A DNA stretch of 64,000 bases from NCBI GenBank assembly GCA_023428375.1, contig JAEYYR010000002.1, forward strand, positions 434,001 through 498,000, given 5' to 3'. The position numbers were made by a program, and so were the translations under genes. Below the pieces are notes generated by a model. The model saw nothing but the letters and a program-made list of their open reading frames with translations. It searched no databases and was not told the origin of the DNA. The DNA is from a bacterium. Its GTDB lineage: Bacteria > Babelota > Babeliae > Babelales > Babelaceae. Below, piece by piece: positions 16,418-24,671 of the stretch. Numbering within the stretch: the stretch's first letter is position 1; every line of letters starts with the position of its first letter.

Positions 16418-17545
16418 ATGGAAAAAAGATTTTCAATAGAGCAAAAATCGCTTCTTTCAGTGCTTGCTGCTATGCAGCCTATTTGCACGAAAAGAACTAC
16501 GCTCGAAACCACTTCTTGTATTTATTTTCATGTTGGTCATCGTGAATTAGTATTAAAGAGTACCGATCTTGAAATTAGCTTACAAGCAAGTTGTGCAATT
16601 AATGATAGCACCATTACCAACGCTGAAACTTTTCTAGTTCCAGGCCGACGTATTTTTGATATTGTTCGCGAACTTGATGGCATTATTGATATTGTTATTA
16701 AAGACAATCAAATTGCACTCAATGCAGGACCAGTAAAATTAACATTGCATATTAAAGATGCGCAAGAGTTTCCGCCATTTCCAGAGCGTATTGAAAATCT
16801 TATGCATATTGATGCAAGCATGCTCAACAAGATGTTGGAAAGCGTTGCATTCTTAATCCCACAAAATAATGCTAACCCAGCATTGAACGGCATGTTATTA
16901 GAAGTTGATACGCAATCAATGATGATGACAGCTACGGATGGACACTGCTTGGTGCAAACACGCTCTAAACAATCCGGTCTTGAAGAAGCAAAAACCTGGT
17001 TATTGCCAAAACGCGCCGTATTTGAATTGAAAAAAGTTTTAGAAAGCTGCACAGACAAAGCTATTTTTATTGGTATTTGCGGCAATCAATTAGTATTCTC
17101 TGGTGAATTATTTAATTTCTTCACTAAGTTGTTAGCTGATCCATTTCCACAATACCGTCAAATTCTTGATAAAACATCTTTCCAAGCGGCAACCGTTGAG
17201 CGCTCACGTTTTGCAAAAACATTACGCCGTTCAGCAAGTTTATTATCAGGACATTTCCTTGCAACGCGCTTTGGATTTGCGCCACACGCAATTCGCGTGA
17301 CTATGCAAAACAAAGATGTAGGAACCATGGATGAAGAATTGCCAGTAGAAGGATTGCAAGGAGATGCAATTGATATCCGCTTCTATGCGCCTTACCTTTT
17401 AAATGGTCTGCAATCAATTAATGAATCAACCGTTACTTTTTATTTGAAAAATAGCGCAAAGCCTATCATATTCGAATCAAGCGAAGAAGGCATAGAGCTT
17501 ACCTATTTAGTAATGCCAGTTTCTTCAACAAGTCATGCAGCATAA
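16418..17545 (+). CDS. dnaN: DNA polymerase III beta subunit (sliding clamp)
   Basis: About 375 aa from the ATG at 16418, whose product starts RFSIEQKSLL like other clamps; the frame is open from 16373, but a TGCTATACT extended -10-like box sits there. Three clamp domains are recognisable (ATDGHCLV in domain 2, C-terminal YLVMPV). Forms the ring that tethers the polymerase to DNA. recF starts 2 nt after its stop, so the two are co-expressed. Confidence 0.93.
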   Translation: MEKRFSIEQKSLLSVLAAMQPICTKRTTLETTSCIYFHVGHRELVLKSTDLEISLQASCAINDSTITNAETFLVPGRRIFDIVRELDGIIDIVIKDNQIALNAGPVKLTLHIKDAQEFPPFPERIENLMHIDASMLNKMLESVAFLIPQNNANPALNGMLLEVDTQSMMMTATDGHCLVQTRSKQSGLEEAKTWLLPKRAVFELKKVLESCTDKAIFIGICGNQLVFSGELFNFFTKLLADPFPQYRQILDKTSFQAATVERSRFAKTLRRSASLLSGHFLATRFGFAPHAIRVTMQNKDVGTMDEELPVEGLQGDAIDIRFYAPYLLNGLQSINESTVTFYLKNSAKPIIFESSEEGIELTYLVMPVSSTSHAA

Positions 17546-17547
17546 GA

Positions 17548-18621
17548 ATGATCTTACAAGAGCTCTATTTAAAAAACTTTCGCTGCTTTAAAGAGCAGCG
17601 TATTGTTTTCAAAGATTCGATAACGTTGCTTCAAGGACCTAACGGTTCTGGCAAAACATCGATCATTGAAGCCTTGTTTTTTTTAGGACATTTATACTCG
17701 TGGAGAACATCATCTCCACGAGAAATGTTTGCTTTTAATGAAGATCATTTCTATTTGCGCCTTAGAGGCATTACCCGCGATGAACCTTGGAACTTACATG
17801 TGGGCTTGCAAGGAAAAAAACGCCTGATTAAATTTGGTGAAAATCCGATCAAATCTTTTCAAGAAATTAGCAATCATTATCAATTAATTGTCTTATCAGA
17901 AGACAACTTAGCTATTGTGCAAGACGGACCCGAGGAACGACGCGCATTTATTGATGACGCTATTGTTTTGCAAAATCCACATCATAAAGCTTCACTACGT
18001 AAATATCGTCATATTCTTGCACAGCGGAATGGTTTGTTATCGTCGGGAATATGCTCAACAGAGTCGTATGACATTTGGTCAAGTCAATTGTGGACACTTG
18101 CTAAAGAGATTCAGCAAGAACGCTGTAGATACGTCGCGCAACTTAATGATGCAGTGATGCATGTTTTATTAACATCGCCCTTTTTTCAAAATGCGACCAT
18201 ACAGCTCGAAGAAAAATCCGCACGCTTTCCTCTTGAAGATTCCTTTGATCTTTTTATGAAAAAAAATCCGTATTTAAATGAGAGCGAACGTAAAGCACAA
18301 CGCACATTGTGGGGTCCACACCTTGATGATTTCAATCCATTATTTAATGGTTCTCATGCACGACATTTTGCATCACGTGGACAGAAGAAAAGAATGGTTA
18401 CCTTACTCAAGCTTGCACAAGCACATATGCTTGGACAAAAACCAATTTGGGCGCTGGATGATTTTATGGCCGACTTTGATGATGAATCAATCGCGACGGT
18501 ATTCTCTTTGATACAATCCTATGCGACACAATTAATAATTACCTCTCCATCGCAAGCTATCACGCAGCAATGTCTTCCTTTAATTAAAAATCCTTTAAGT
18601 TCTGTAGTATTAAGCCAATAA
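17548..18621 (+). CDS. recF: DNA replication and repair protein RecF
   Basis: 357 aa SMC/ABC-type ATPase that loads RecA at gapped DNA with RecOR. Walker A is GPNGSGKT (30-37), with an N-terminal LKNFRCF strand, a GPHLDDF motif replacing the common GPHRDD, and a C-terminal ALDDFMADFD Walker B region. Directly coupled to dnaN, the usual dnaN-recF order, but dnaA is about 6 kb away. Confidence 0.93.
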   Translation: MILQELYLKNFRCFKEQRIVFKDSITLLQGPNGSGKTSIIEALFFLGHLYSWRTSSPREMFAFNEDHFYLRLRGITRDEPWNLHVGLQGKKRLIKFGENPIKSFQEISNHYQLIVLSEDNLAIVQDGPEERRAFIDDAIVLQNPHHKASLRKYRHILAQRNGLLSSGICSTESYDIWSSQLWTLAKEIQQERCRYVAQLNDAVMHVLLTSPFFQNATIQLEEKSARFPLEDSFDLFMKKNPYLNESERKAQRTLWGPHLDDFNPLFNGSHARHFASRGQKKRMVTLLKLAQAHMLGQKPIWALDDFMADFDDESIATVFSLIQSYATQLIITSPSQAITQQCLPLIKNPLSSVVLSQ

Positions 18622-18651
18622 AAAAGCCCCAGAAAATTCTGGGGCTTTTTT
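18621..18651. terminator. Bidirectional intrinsic terminator after recF
   Basis: Stem AAAAAGCCCCAGAA / TTCTGGGGCTTTTT with a 2-nt centre; the recF stop codon touches its first base. Probably shared with the convergent gene ending at 18663. Confidence 0.88.
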
Positions 18652-18662
18652 ATTGGTAAATT

Positions 18663-19496
18663 TTATTTAAATAATTGTTCTAATTTCTTAAGTGAATAAA
18701 CTGTTCTTGAATTTTCAATGTATTTCGGACCAATTCCAAATAACCATCTTTTTTCTTTAAAAGATTGAAGACAAATTTTATCATCAATTATTTCGCATTT
18801 TGAAAAATAACCAATTTTTAGATCGGGGATGAGAGTTAGAGTTTGGGTAGGAATATGAAAAGCATGGCATGAGCTATTTGTATGGCTTAGTAGCACTATC
18901 GAATCGTTTATTATTAGGCCGCTATTCATTGCCATAGAAAGCTCTATTTCTGATATAGCATTATTATCAATATTGATCAGATAAAGGCGGTTATCTAGGC
19001 ATCCCGTTATGAATCTTTTAATATTAGAGCCGCTATCAAATAAATTCAATGTGATATTTGATAAAGCTCTTTTGTTTGTTTCGACAGAAAAAATTTTACA
19101 CTCTTCTTTAGAATAAAATAAAACGCCTTGTGGTAGGGATAAAGCTATTCCACCTTCTAAGGACCAAGATTTTCCCATGGAATTGTGCCATATCATGGAA
19201 GTTGCTTGTGATAAATCGATGTCTATATTAAGATTTTTTATCGCAGAATTTATATCAAGCCAAGGGTGGCATATAGGAAATTCGTTTTTTGAATATAAGG
19301 AAAGCTCATAGCTATTATCATTGTTTTTTTCTAAAGCAAATGTTTTTGCGATTTCTGAAAAAGCAAAATTTTCATAGATAAACGGAGCAGCTATGACAAC
19401 ATTTCGTATCTTTAGATCTTGCGAACTTAAATTTAAATGATCAGCAGAAACAGCTTGTGTGGTGCTAAGTAAAATTAACAATAATATAAAAGTCAT
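18663..19496 (-). CDS. Secreted protein, unknown family, possibly beta-propeller
   Basis: 277 aa with a signal peptide (about 1-18, ending AVSA). The mature part is a series of short beta-type segments (CLDNRLYLINIDNN, IINDSIVLLSH, EIIDDKICLQSF), a rhythm seen in beta-propellers, but no repeat signature is clear. No catalytic motif. It faces recF across a shared terminator. Confidence 0.6.
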   Translation of the reverse strand: MTFILLLILLSTTQAVSADHLNLSSQDLKIRNVVIAAPFIYENFAFSEIAKTFALEKNNDNSYELSLYSKNEFPICHPWLDINSAIKNLNIDIDLSQATSMIWHNSMGKSWSLEGGIALSLPQGVLFYSKEECKIFSVETNKRALSNITLNLFDSGSNIKRFITGCLDNRLYLINIDNNAISEIELSMAMNSGLIINDSIVLLSHTNSSCHAFHIPTQTLTLIPDLKIGYFSKCEIIDDKICLQSFKEKRWLFGIGPKYIENSRTVYSLKKLEQLFK

Positions 19497-19561
19497 AATT
19501 CTTAGTTCTCTTTGGGTTTAATCAAACTTAGCATATACACAAGCTTAAAAATAATTAATGG

Positions 19562-20047
19562 TTAGATTTTTTTATAATTACGGTAGGTCTCATTAAGTTG
19601 TTGATATGCAGTAAAAAGATATCCTGCAGAAATCATTTTAGAGAAGATCCCGGGTTTATTACGAAGATTTTTATACGCTAAATGTGAAAGCGTTGCAGTA
19701 CACGTAAAAGCGCTAATACCATTCACATAAGGATTGATATCTGTCTTAATATTGAAATTTTGTACTTTTTGCACTTCTTTGATACCACCTAAAAGCAATG
19801 CTGATGCTATTGGTACACCGGTAAAAGCTTTTAAATAACTTTGACGCATAGATCCCAAAACATTGATTGCTGAGTCGCCAAGCATCACTGCGCTAAGACA
19901 TGATGGAGCCTTCTTGGCATAAGAAGCCATTTCGCGTTGTGTTTCTTGGCTAACAACCGCGTCTATTTTTGGTTTACAGACTTCCTTAAAAAAGTCGTGT
20001 GAAGTTACGCTCAACGGAATCGCGAGCAATAAAAATATTTTATTCAT
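19562..20047 (-). CDS. Secreted or membrane protein, unknown family
   Basis: 161 aa, signal peptide (about 1-16), then a Lys-rich segment and two moderately hydrophobic helices (GVPIASALLLGGI, ISAFTCTATLSHLAY). AAGG lies 9 nt before the ATG. No known domain. Same direction as the gene at 18663, 65 nt away. Confidence 0.55.
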   Translation of the reverse strand: MNKIFLLLAIPLSVTSHDFFKEVCKPKIDAVVSQETQREMASYAKKAPSCLSAVMLGDSAINVLGSMRQSYLKAFTGVPIASALLLGGIKEVQKVQNFNIKTDINPYVNGISAFTCTATLSHLAYKNLRNKPGIFSKMISAGYLFTAYQQLNETYRNYKKI

Positions 20048-20206
20048 AAAAACTGCCTTTTTTATAAGATTCTATAGTATTTATTTTATATTAGAAAAAA
20101 ATATCTTGCAAAATTGTAAACACTTGCCCTATTCCAATTTGTTTACAATAACTGAAATTATATTGCGATATATCCTTTAAACATGCCTGTTTTAGCAGTG
20201 CGCAAG

Positions 20207-20236
20207 TTGACATTTAAGCAAATTGATTCATACTAT
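20207..20236 (+). promoter_or_regulatory. Strong candidate promoter for the barrel-protein leader
   Basis: Consensus -35 TTGACA (20207-20212), 18-nt spacer, -10 TACTAT (20231-20236). Start of transcription is predicted near 20243, about 180 nt upstream of the ATG at 20424, leaving a long leader with a terminator inside. Confidence 0.6.
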
Positions 20237-20292
20237 AAATAGTTATTGCGAAATAACTCTTAATTTAGGCTTCATTACTACTCTCCTTTTTT

Positions 20293-20333
20293 CCATCGCA
20301 TTGGTGTTCCATCAATGCGATGGTTGTTTTTTT
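20293..20333 (+). terminator. Intrinsic terminator inside the leader of the outer-membrane gene
   Basis: Perfect 11-bp stem CCATCGCATTG / CAATGCGATGG, 9-nt loop, then TTGTTTTTTT. No plus-strand gene lies upstream for more than 1.6 kb, so it terminates either a roughly 90-nt small RNA or the mRNA leader itself (attenuation). The rest of the 20048-20423 gap shows no gene; the in-frame extension of the barrel ORF into it lacks a ribosome site. Confidence 0.75.
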
Positions 20334-20423
20334 AGAACCCTTTTCATCTTCCTCTTATCTTCTCTTCAATCTCATTCATTTCCTATGGTACTCTTTGGTA
20401 ACCCGTCTCACCTCGAGGTTTTT

Positions 20424-21338
20424 ATGGTTATCAAAAAGATTATTTGCTTTCTTTTAATCCCATCCTTTTTTTATCCTATTTCTATTGTGTACAACCTTAA
20501 AATTGCAGAAATTACAAAGCGGCAAGCATTCGAAGATCGGTTTAGCCAACCAAGCACCATTGCAGTCACAGGCATTGAACAATTTCGTCAAACGTACGAT
20601 GGTCGACAGCAAAATATAGCATCAGCGCTTGGAACCTATATTTATTTACCAAAAAATACTTATTTCAGAATTGATGCTGCGGTTGGCAACATTCGACAAA
20701 AATATGGTCCTGATCCAGAACAAACGACCTTTCATAAAACACAAACGGACGATATTTTATTTTCATTTGGACAAACTTTTGTCACAGGAAAAAAGACGCG
20801 CGCGACTACATCACTCATGGTAGGTATTCCCACCCATCGTGATTTTACCTTTTATAAAGGATTACAATTTGGTACTGGACATTTCGGATTTGGTGGGCAA
20901 TTTGAAGCATCTCATTCGTATTGGCATAATACCTTATCAAGCACCACAATAATCGGTGCATTACGTTTTATTCATTTTTTTCCACGATGTGTTTGTATTC
21001 CGTTATTAGAAGAACAATTTCGTTTTGGCCTTGGTAATTTAGTTGATTTATTTATCGCACATCTTGCAAAATTCAGGAAAAATCGGATTGAATTTGGCTA
21101 CAACCCTTCTTTTGCATTCAACGCATACTTAGATCCTTGCCGATCTCTCAACGGATTATTAGACAGCTCATCGTTTATTAGAAGTTCATTTTATATCGCC
21201 TATAAACGACTGTTTCTAATTCATACGTATCCTAGTGCAATCACAGCTGCATTTTCATATGGTTTCGATCATAAACCAAAAACGGTTGGCATAAAAAATC
21301 AATTTACCGTTTGGTCCACATGGGGAATAAATTTTTAA
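20424..21338 (+). CDS. Probable outer-membrane beta-barrel protein
   Basis: About 304 aa from the ATG at 20424, chosen for GAGG 5 nt upstream and the signal peptide it opens (hydrophobic core CFLLIPSFFYP). The mature part is rich in alternating aromatic/polar strands (TYIYLPKNTYFRIDAAVG, LQFGTGHFGFGGQF) and ends with a terminal Phe after WSTWGI, the usual outer-membrane insertion signature. It is probably a porin or similar barrel; the substrate is unknown. The leader contains a terminator, so expression may be attenuated. Confidence 0.7.
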   Translation: MVIKKIICFLLIPSFFYPISIVYNLKIAEITKRQAFEDRFSQPSTIAVTGIEQFRQTYDGRQQNIASALGTYIYLPKNTYFRIDAAVGNIRQKYGPDPEQTTFHKTQTDDILFSFGQTFVTGKKTRATTSLMVGIPTHRDFTFYKGLQFGTGHFGFGGQFEASHSYWHNTLSSTTIIGALRFIHFFPRCVCIPLLEEQFRFGLGNLVDLFIAHLAKFRKNRIEFGYNPSFAFNAYLDPCRSLNGLLDSSSFIRSSFYIAYKRLFLIHTYPSAITAAFSYGFDHKPKTVGIKNQFTVWSTWGINF

Positions 21339-21340
21339 AT

Positions 21341-21403
21341 AGAGCTGCGCCAAGACTCGTATAAAGCACAAAGTGCTTGCACGAGTTGAAGGCGTTAAGC
21401 TCT
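21341..21403 (+). ncRNA. 63-nt nested hairpin downstream of the barrel gene
   Basis: Four stems nest on one axis: AGAGCT/AGCTCT (outer), GCGCC/GGCGT, ACTCGT/ACGAGT and AAGCAC/GTGCTT around an AAA loop, separated by small internal loops. It begins 3 nt after the stop codon. A TTTT run follows at 21411, so it may act as an mRNA 3'-end structure; a stable RNA or DNA-level element is also possible. Confidence 0.45.
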
Positions 21404-21419
21404 CCTGCTCTTTTAAAAT

Positions 21420-21544
21420 CATTATCAGATTTAAATAATCAGCTGCGCGCGAGTGGAAGCGCCGGTGCAAAAATTAAAAACAGCGCTCCACCAAATAGAT
21501 TTTAGTGGTAGCGCTGATCGAAAACAGAGCGCATTATCAGATTT
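21420..21544. repeat. Direct repeats flanking a GC-rich structured segment
   Basis: CATTATCAGATTT occurs at 21420-21432 and 21532-21544. Between them are competing pairings: CAGCGCT (21481-21487) with AGCGCTG (21510-21516) extended by ACCA/TGGT, versus GTGGAAGCGC (21453-21462) with GCGCTCCAC (21483-21491), and ATCAGC with GCTGAT (21438/21513). Could be a leader switch for the HEASH gene at 21659 or a degraded repeat element. Confidence 0.4.
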
Positions 21545-21658
21545 TAATAACGTCAATTTCTAGAAGCCTTACAAGGGGCATGGCCGCATAAGTAAACCCT
21601 GTAATAATTGACTATTTGTCGCTATTTGATACTCTAATAATAAAGAAAGGTGGCTGGT

Positions 21659-22219
21659 ATGAAATTAATCAAAATAAGCATAATCGCTTTACTCGGTTTA
21701 CAAACAACTAACATCCTCAGTAGCGATCTTCAAAAAACTGTGATTAATGCCGCTGTATTTTTCGGTGCGTATTACGGATTTAATGCAATGCTTACCTGCA
21801 TACATGAAGCATCGCACAGATCGGCAGATATACTTCTAAGAAATGCAAAAGAACATAAACAAATAAAATTAGAGAATTACGGCATGACGGCGTACACCGT
21901 TTCACCAAATAAAAAAGATTCCGAGACAGATCAAGAATTTAAGAAAAAACAAATAATTAATTTAATAGCAGGACCTACGGTTGCAGCGGGTATCAGCCTA
22001 TTAACTTTTGTTTTGATAAAAAACTCATTAATTGGACTAGCAATTTCTTCAGCGGGAATAATAGGCGAATTGAGCAATCTTGTACCAGATACCAATCTCA
22101 GTTCTGACGGCTCAAGAATATACAAACATCTTTATAGTCAATATCCTTCAAAACGCGCAACTGCTATCGGTTATACCCTGCTCGCAACTACATTGGCTGG
22201 CATTATTTACTCCGCATAA
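21659..22219 (+). CDS. HEASH membrane protein, M50 (site-2 protease)-like, paralog
   Basis: About 186 aa from the ATG at 21659 (AAAGG 8 nt upstream); a GTG at 21650 is less likely. Hydrophobic signal/anchor (about 4-20), a membrane segment running into HEASH (49-53), a helix starting NLIAGP (101-106) and NLVPDTN..SDG (140-151). The last motif parallels the NxxPxxxLDGG third-ligand motif of M50 intramembrane proteases. Paralog of 9222-9803. Proteolytic activity and substrate are inference. Confidence 0.6.
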   Translation: MKLIKISIIALLGLQTTNILSSDLQKTVINAAVFFGAYYGFNAMLTCIHEASHRSADILLRNAKEHKQIKLENYGMTAYTVSPNKKDSETDQEFKKKQIINLIAGPTVAAGISLLTFVLIKNSLIGLAISSAGIIGELSNLVPDTNLSSDGSRIYKHLYSQYPSKRATAIGYTLLATTLAGIIYSA

Positions 22220-22244
22220 AGTCTCAAAATCACCACCAATATCG

Positions 22245-22733
22245 TTATCGGAATTTTATAACATTCGGAGTTTGCCAAACAGCACACAACGAAATTGCAA
22301 TGGCATCAGTTAAATCAAAGGTTGTTGGCATTGCTATTTGTGGGAAAAATCGCGTGATAACACGAGCAACTTGTTCTTTTGAAGCACCGCCAAAACCGGT
22401 TACGGAAACTTTTACTTGTGTTGGAGAGTATTCAAATAATGACAGATTATATTCATGCACTAATAAATAAATGACGCCTCGAATATAACCAAGTTTTAAA
22501 AAATTTTGTGCATTTTTGCCAAGAAAAGGCGTCTCAAGCGCTACGGCCTGGACGCCATGTAATTCTATAAGTCTTTTAAGTTCACGATGAATCGCATGAA
22601 GACGTGTAGGTAATGATAATGTTGGTGAGTTTTTTATGATACCTGCATCACAGATGCGATACGATGCACCAACTTTTTCCATAATACTGTAACCGGTAAT
22701 CGCCAATCCTGGGTCGACACCAATGACCTTCAT
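22245..22733 (-). CDS. ruvC: Holliday junction resolvase RuvC
   Basis: 162 aa. Resolves Holliday junctions with RuvAB. RNase H-like fold with the acidic set D7 (VDPGLAITGY), E67 (ALETPF), D140 and D143 (DLTDAIAIS). Its start overlaps the dnaB stop by 4 nt, so it is translationally coupled. ruvB is elsewhere in the window (43963); ruvA is not seen. Confidence 0.95.
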   Translation of the reverse strand: MKVIGVDPGLAITGYSIMEKVGASYRICDAGIIKNSPTLSLPTRLHAIHRELKRLIELHGVQAVALETPFLGKNAQNFLKLGYIRGVIYLLVHEYNLSLFEYSPTQVKVSVTGFGGASKEQVARVITRFFPQIAMPTTFDLTDAIAISLCAVWQTPNVIKFR

Positions 22734-24106
22734 ACTCCCTCATAATCTTGAAACAACGTTAATTCTCTAAAGAAATTCATAAATACGGTACCTGTGGGAC
22801 CGTTACGTTGCTTACCAATAATAAGCTCCGCTAATGATGGATGTTCTGTTTCTTGATTATAAACAACATCACGATATAAGAACATAATCACGTCAGCATC
22901 TTGCTCAATGGCACCAGATTCACGAAGATCGGATAACATTGGTCGCTTATCAACACGAGAATCAACGGCACGTGATAACTGCGATAACGCAACAATAGGT
23001 ACTTGTAATTCTTTAGCCAAAGCTTTTAATGAGCGAGATATTTCAGAAACTTCCTGATGACGATTTTCATGTTTTCGTTGAGAATGAATAAGCTGCAAAT
23101 AGTCGATTACCAAGAAATCTAAATTATGTTCAGCTTTGAGCTTGCGCGCACGTGCACGAATATCTAAAATGCTTTGCGTTGGCGTATCATCAATGAAAAA
23201 TTTAGTCTCCGCAAGTTTTGCTGCTGCATAAGTCATTGACATCCATTCATCAGAAGTCACAGTACCCGTACGAATGTGTTGATGATCAACTTGCGCTTGA
23301 GCAGAAACCAATCGAAGCGTTAATTGTTCCGCACCCATTTCTAACGAGAAGAAGCCCACCGATTTGCCCTGCTCAGCTGCATTGTATGCCAAACTCAGCG
23401 CCAATGCAGTCTTACCCATTGATGGTCGAGCTGCAAGAACAATAAAATCACCCTTTTGAAAACCGCTGGTCATTTCATCAAGCTTTTTATATCCAGAAGG
23501 AACACCGGTTATACCCTTATTATTTCCCTTCATTTCAGAAATTTGCTGAAATGCTTTTCTTAACCAAATATTAAGTTGTACAAATGCCTGAGATGTTCTT
23601 TTTTGAGAAACCTGAAAAATAACCTGTTCGGCCTGATCCAAAACCGCATCAATATTTTCTTCATCCTGTGAATAGCATGAGCTGATAATATGTGAGGCTG
23701 ATTTAATCAACGAGCGAAGTACCGATTTATCTTTTACCATGCGGGCATGTTGCTCAACCAATCCTAAAGAAGGTAAATCTTCTTGTAAGGATATGATAAA
23801 GACTCTGCCACCAACCTTTTCAAGTTGCCCACGCTTTTCAAGCTCATCACATAACGTAATAGTATCAACATGCTTACTTGCTTGATTAATACCTATCATT
23901 GCCTCAAAAATAACTTGATGGGCATGCAGATAAAATTCAGCAGGGGTTAAAATATCAAGAATAGTCGACAGGCACTCTTCCTGCAGCAGCACAGCACTGA
24001 GCAATGCCCGTTCTGCTTCCAATGAATAAGGAAGATTCTTACCCAGAATCTGTTCTGCTGGTAAAGAGCCCTGATTACTACCTTGCTTTTTTGACAGAGA
24101 ATTCAT
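22730..24106 (-). CDS. dnaB: Replicative DNA helicase DnaB
   Basis: 458 aa. N-terminal primase-interaction domain (LPYSLEAERALLSA) and C-terminal RecA-like motor with Walker A RPSMGKTA, FSLEMG, a DFLVIDYLQL Walker B region and a SQLSR motif. Unwinds the fork as a hexamer. Order rplI-dnaB-ruvC on the minus strand; the rplI-dnaB gap is 8 nt. No strong ribosome site, suggesting coupling to rplI. Confidence 0.96.
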   Translation of the reverse strand: MNSLSKKQGSNQGSLPAEQILGKNLPYSLEAERALLSAVLLQEECLSTILDILTPAEFYLHAHQVIFEAMIGINQASKHVDTITLCDELEKRGQLEKVGGRVFIISLQEDLPSLGLVEQHARMVKDKSVLRSLIKSASHIISSCYSQDEENIDAVLDQAEQVIFQVSQKRTSQAFVQLNIWLRKAFQQISEMKGNNKGITGVPSGYKKLDEMTSGFQKGDFIVLAARPSMGKTALALSLAYNAAEQGKSVGFFSLEMGAEQLTLRLVSAQAQVDHQHIRTGTVTSDEWMSMTYAAAKLAETKFFIDDTPTQSILDIRARARKLKAEHNLDFLVIDYLQLIHSQRKHENRHQEVSEISRSLKALAKELQVPIVALSQLSRAVDSRVDKRPMLSDLRESGAIEQDADVIMFLYRDVVYNQETEHPSLAELIIGKQRNGPTGTVFMNFFRELTLFQDYEGV

Positions 24107-24114
24107 CGCTATAA

Positions 24115-24558
24115 TTACTCGGCAGTAATTTTGACAGAAACTGCAGGACGAAGCTTCTGTGATAATTTAACAATAACTTTGTGGGTACCAAGGGTTTTAA
24201 TAGATTTTTCAAACTCTATTTGGTTCTTAGCCACAACAACACCCTTTTCAGCCAATAAATCAGCAATTTCTTGCGGCGTTACTGAACCATAAAGCTTGTC
24301 GCCATCATGCAATTTTTTCTTTAAATTCAATGTCATTGATTCGATTCGTTGCGCCAACATAGATGTTTTGCTTGCGACAACTTCACGTTTTATTTCTTTT
24401 GTTTGCACTTTCTTAAGATATGCCGCTTCATTTTGTGGAGTAAGCTGTACCGCTAATTTATGGGGAACCAAATAATTTAGCGCATAACCATCTGAAACCT
24501 GAACAATTTGGTGTGCCATGCCAACATTTTCAACGTCTTTTAGCATAAATACTTTCAT
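24115..24558 (-). CDS. rplI: 50S ribosomal protein L9
   Basis: 147 aa, normal length. N-terminal L9 signature (MKVFMLKDVENVGM, DGYALNYLVPHKLA) and long central helix rich in Lys, then the C-terminal rRNA-binding domain with KLYGSVTPQEIAD. A GAGGTG ribosome site precedes the ATG. Heads the rplI-dnaB-ruvC operon, back-to-back with dnaA. Confidence 0.95.
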   Translation of the reverse strand: MKVFMLKDVENVGMAHQIVQVSDGYALNYLVPHKLAVQLTPQNEAAYLKKVQTKEIKREVVASKTSMLAQRIESMTLNLKKKLHDGDKLYGSVTPQEIADLLAEKGVVVAKNQIEFEKSIKTLGTHKVIVKLSQKLRPAVSVKITAE

Positions 24559-24671
24559 AGGTCACCTCAATTTAAAAACATTATAAGTATAAAGCAAAAA
24601 TAGAGTCCTGGAAATGCGCTTCCCGTATCCTGTACATTATGCTAAAGTAAACCGAAGTACGAAATGAATTC

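Noticed and set aside
20223..20423. 67-codon N-terminal extension of the barrel protein
   Set aside because: The downstream ATG at 20424 has a ribosome site and signal peptide; the extension runs through the promoter and a terminator hairpin.
21341..21403. Integron attC-like site
   Set aside because: The element ends in GCGTTAAGC, similar to an attC right core, but the left side lacks the matching RYYYAAC box, and no integron integrase or cassette array is nearby.
24559..24671. Replication origin between rplI and dnaA
   Set aside because: The gap is only 113 nt and shows no DnaA boxes.
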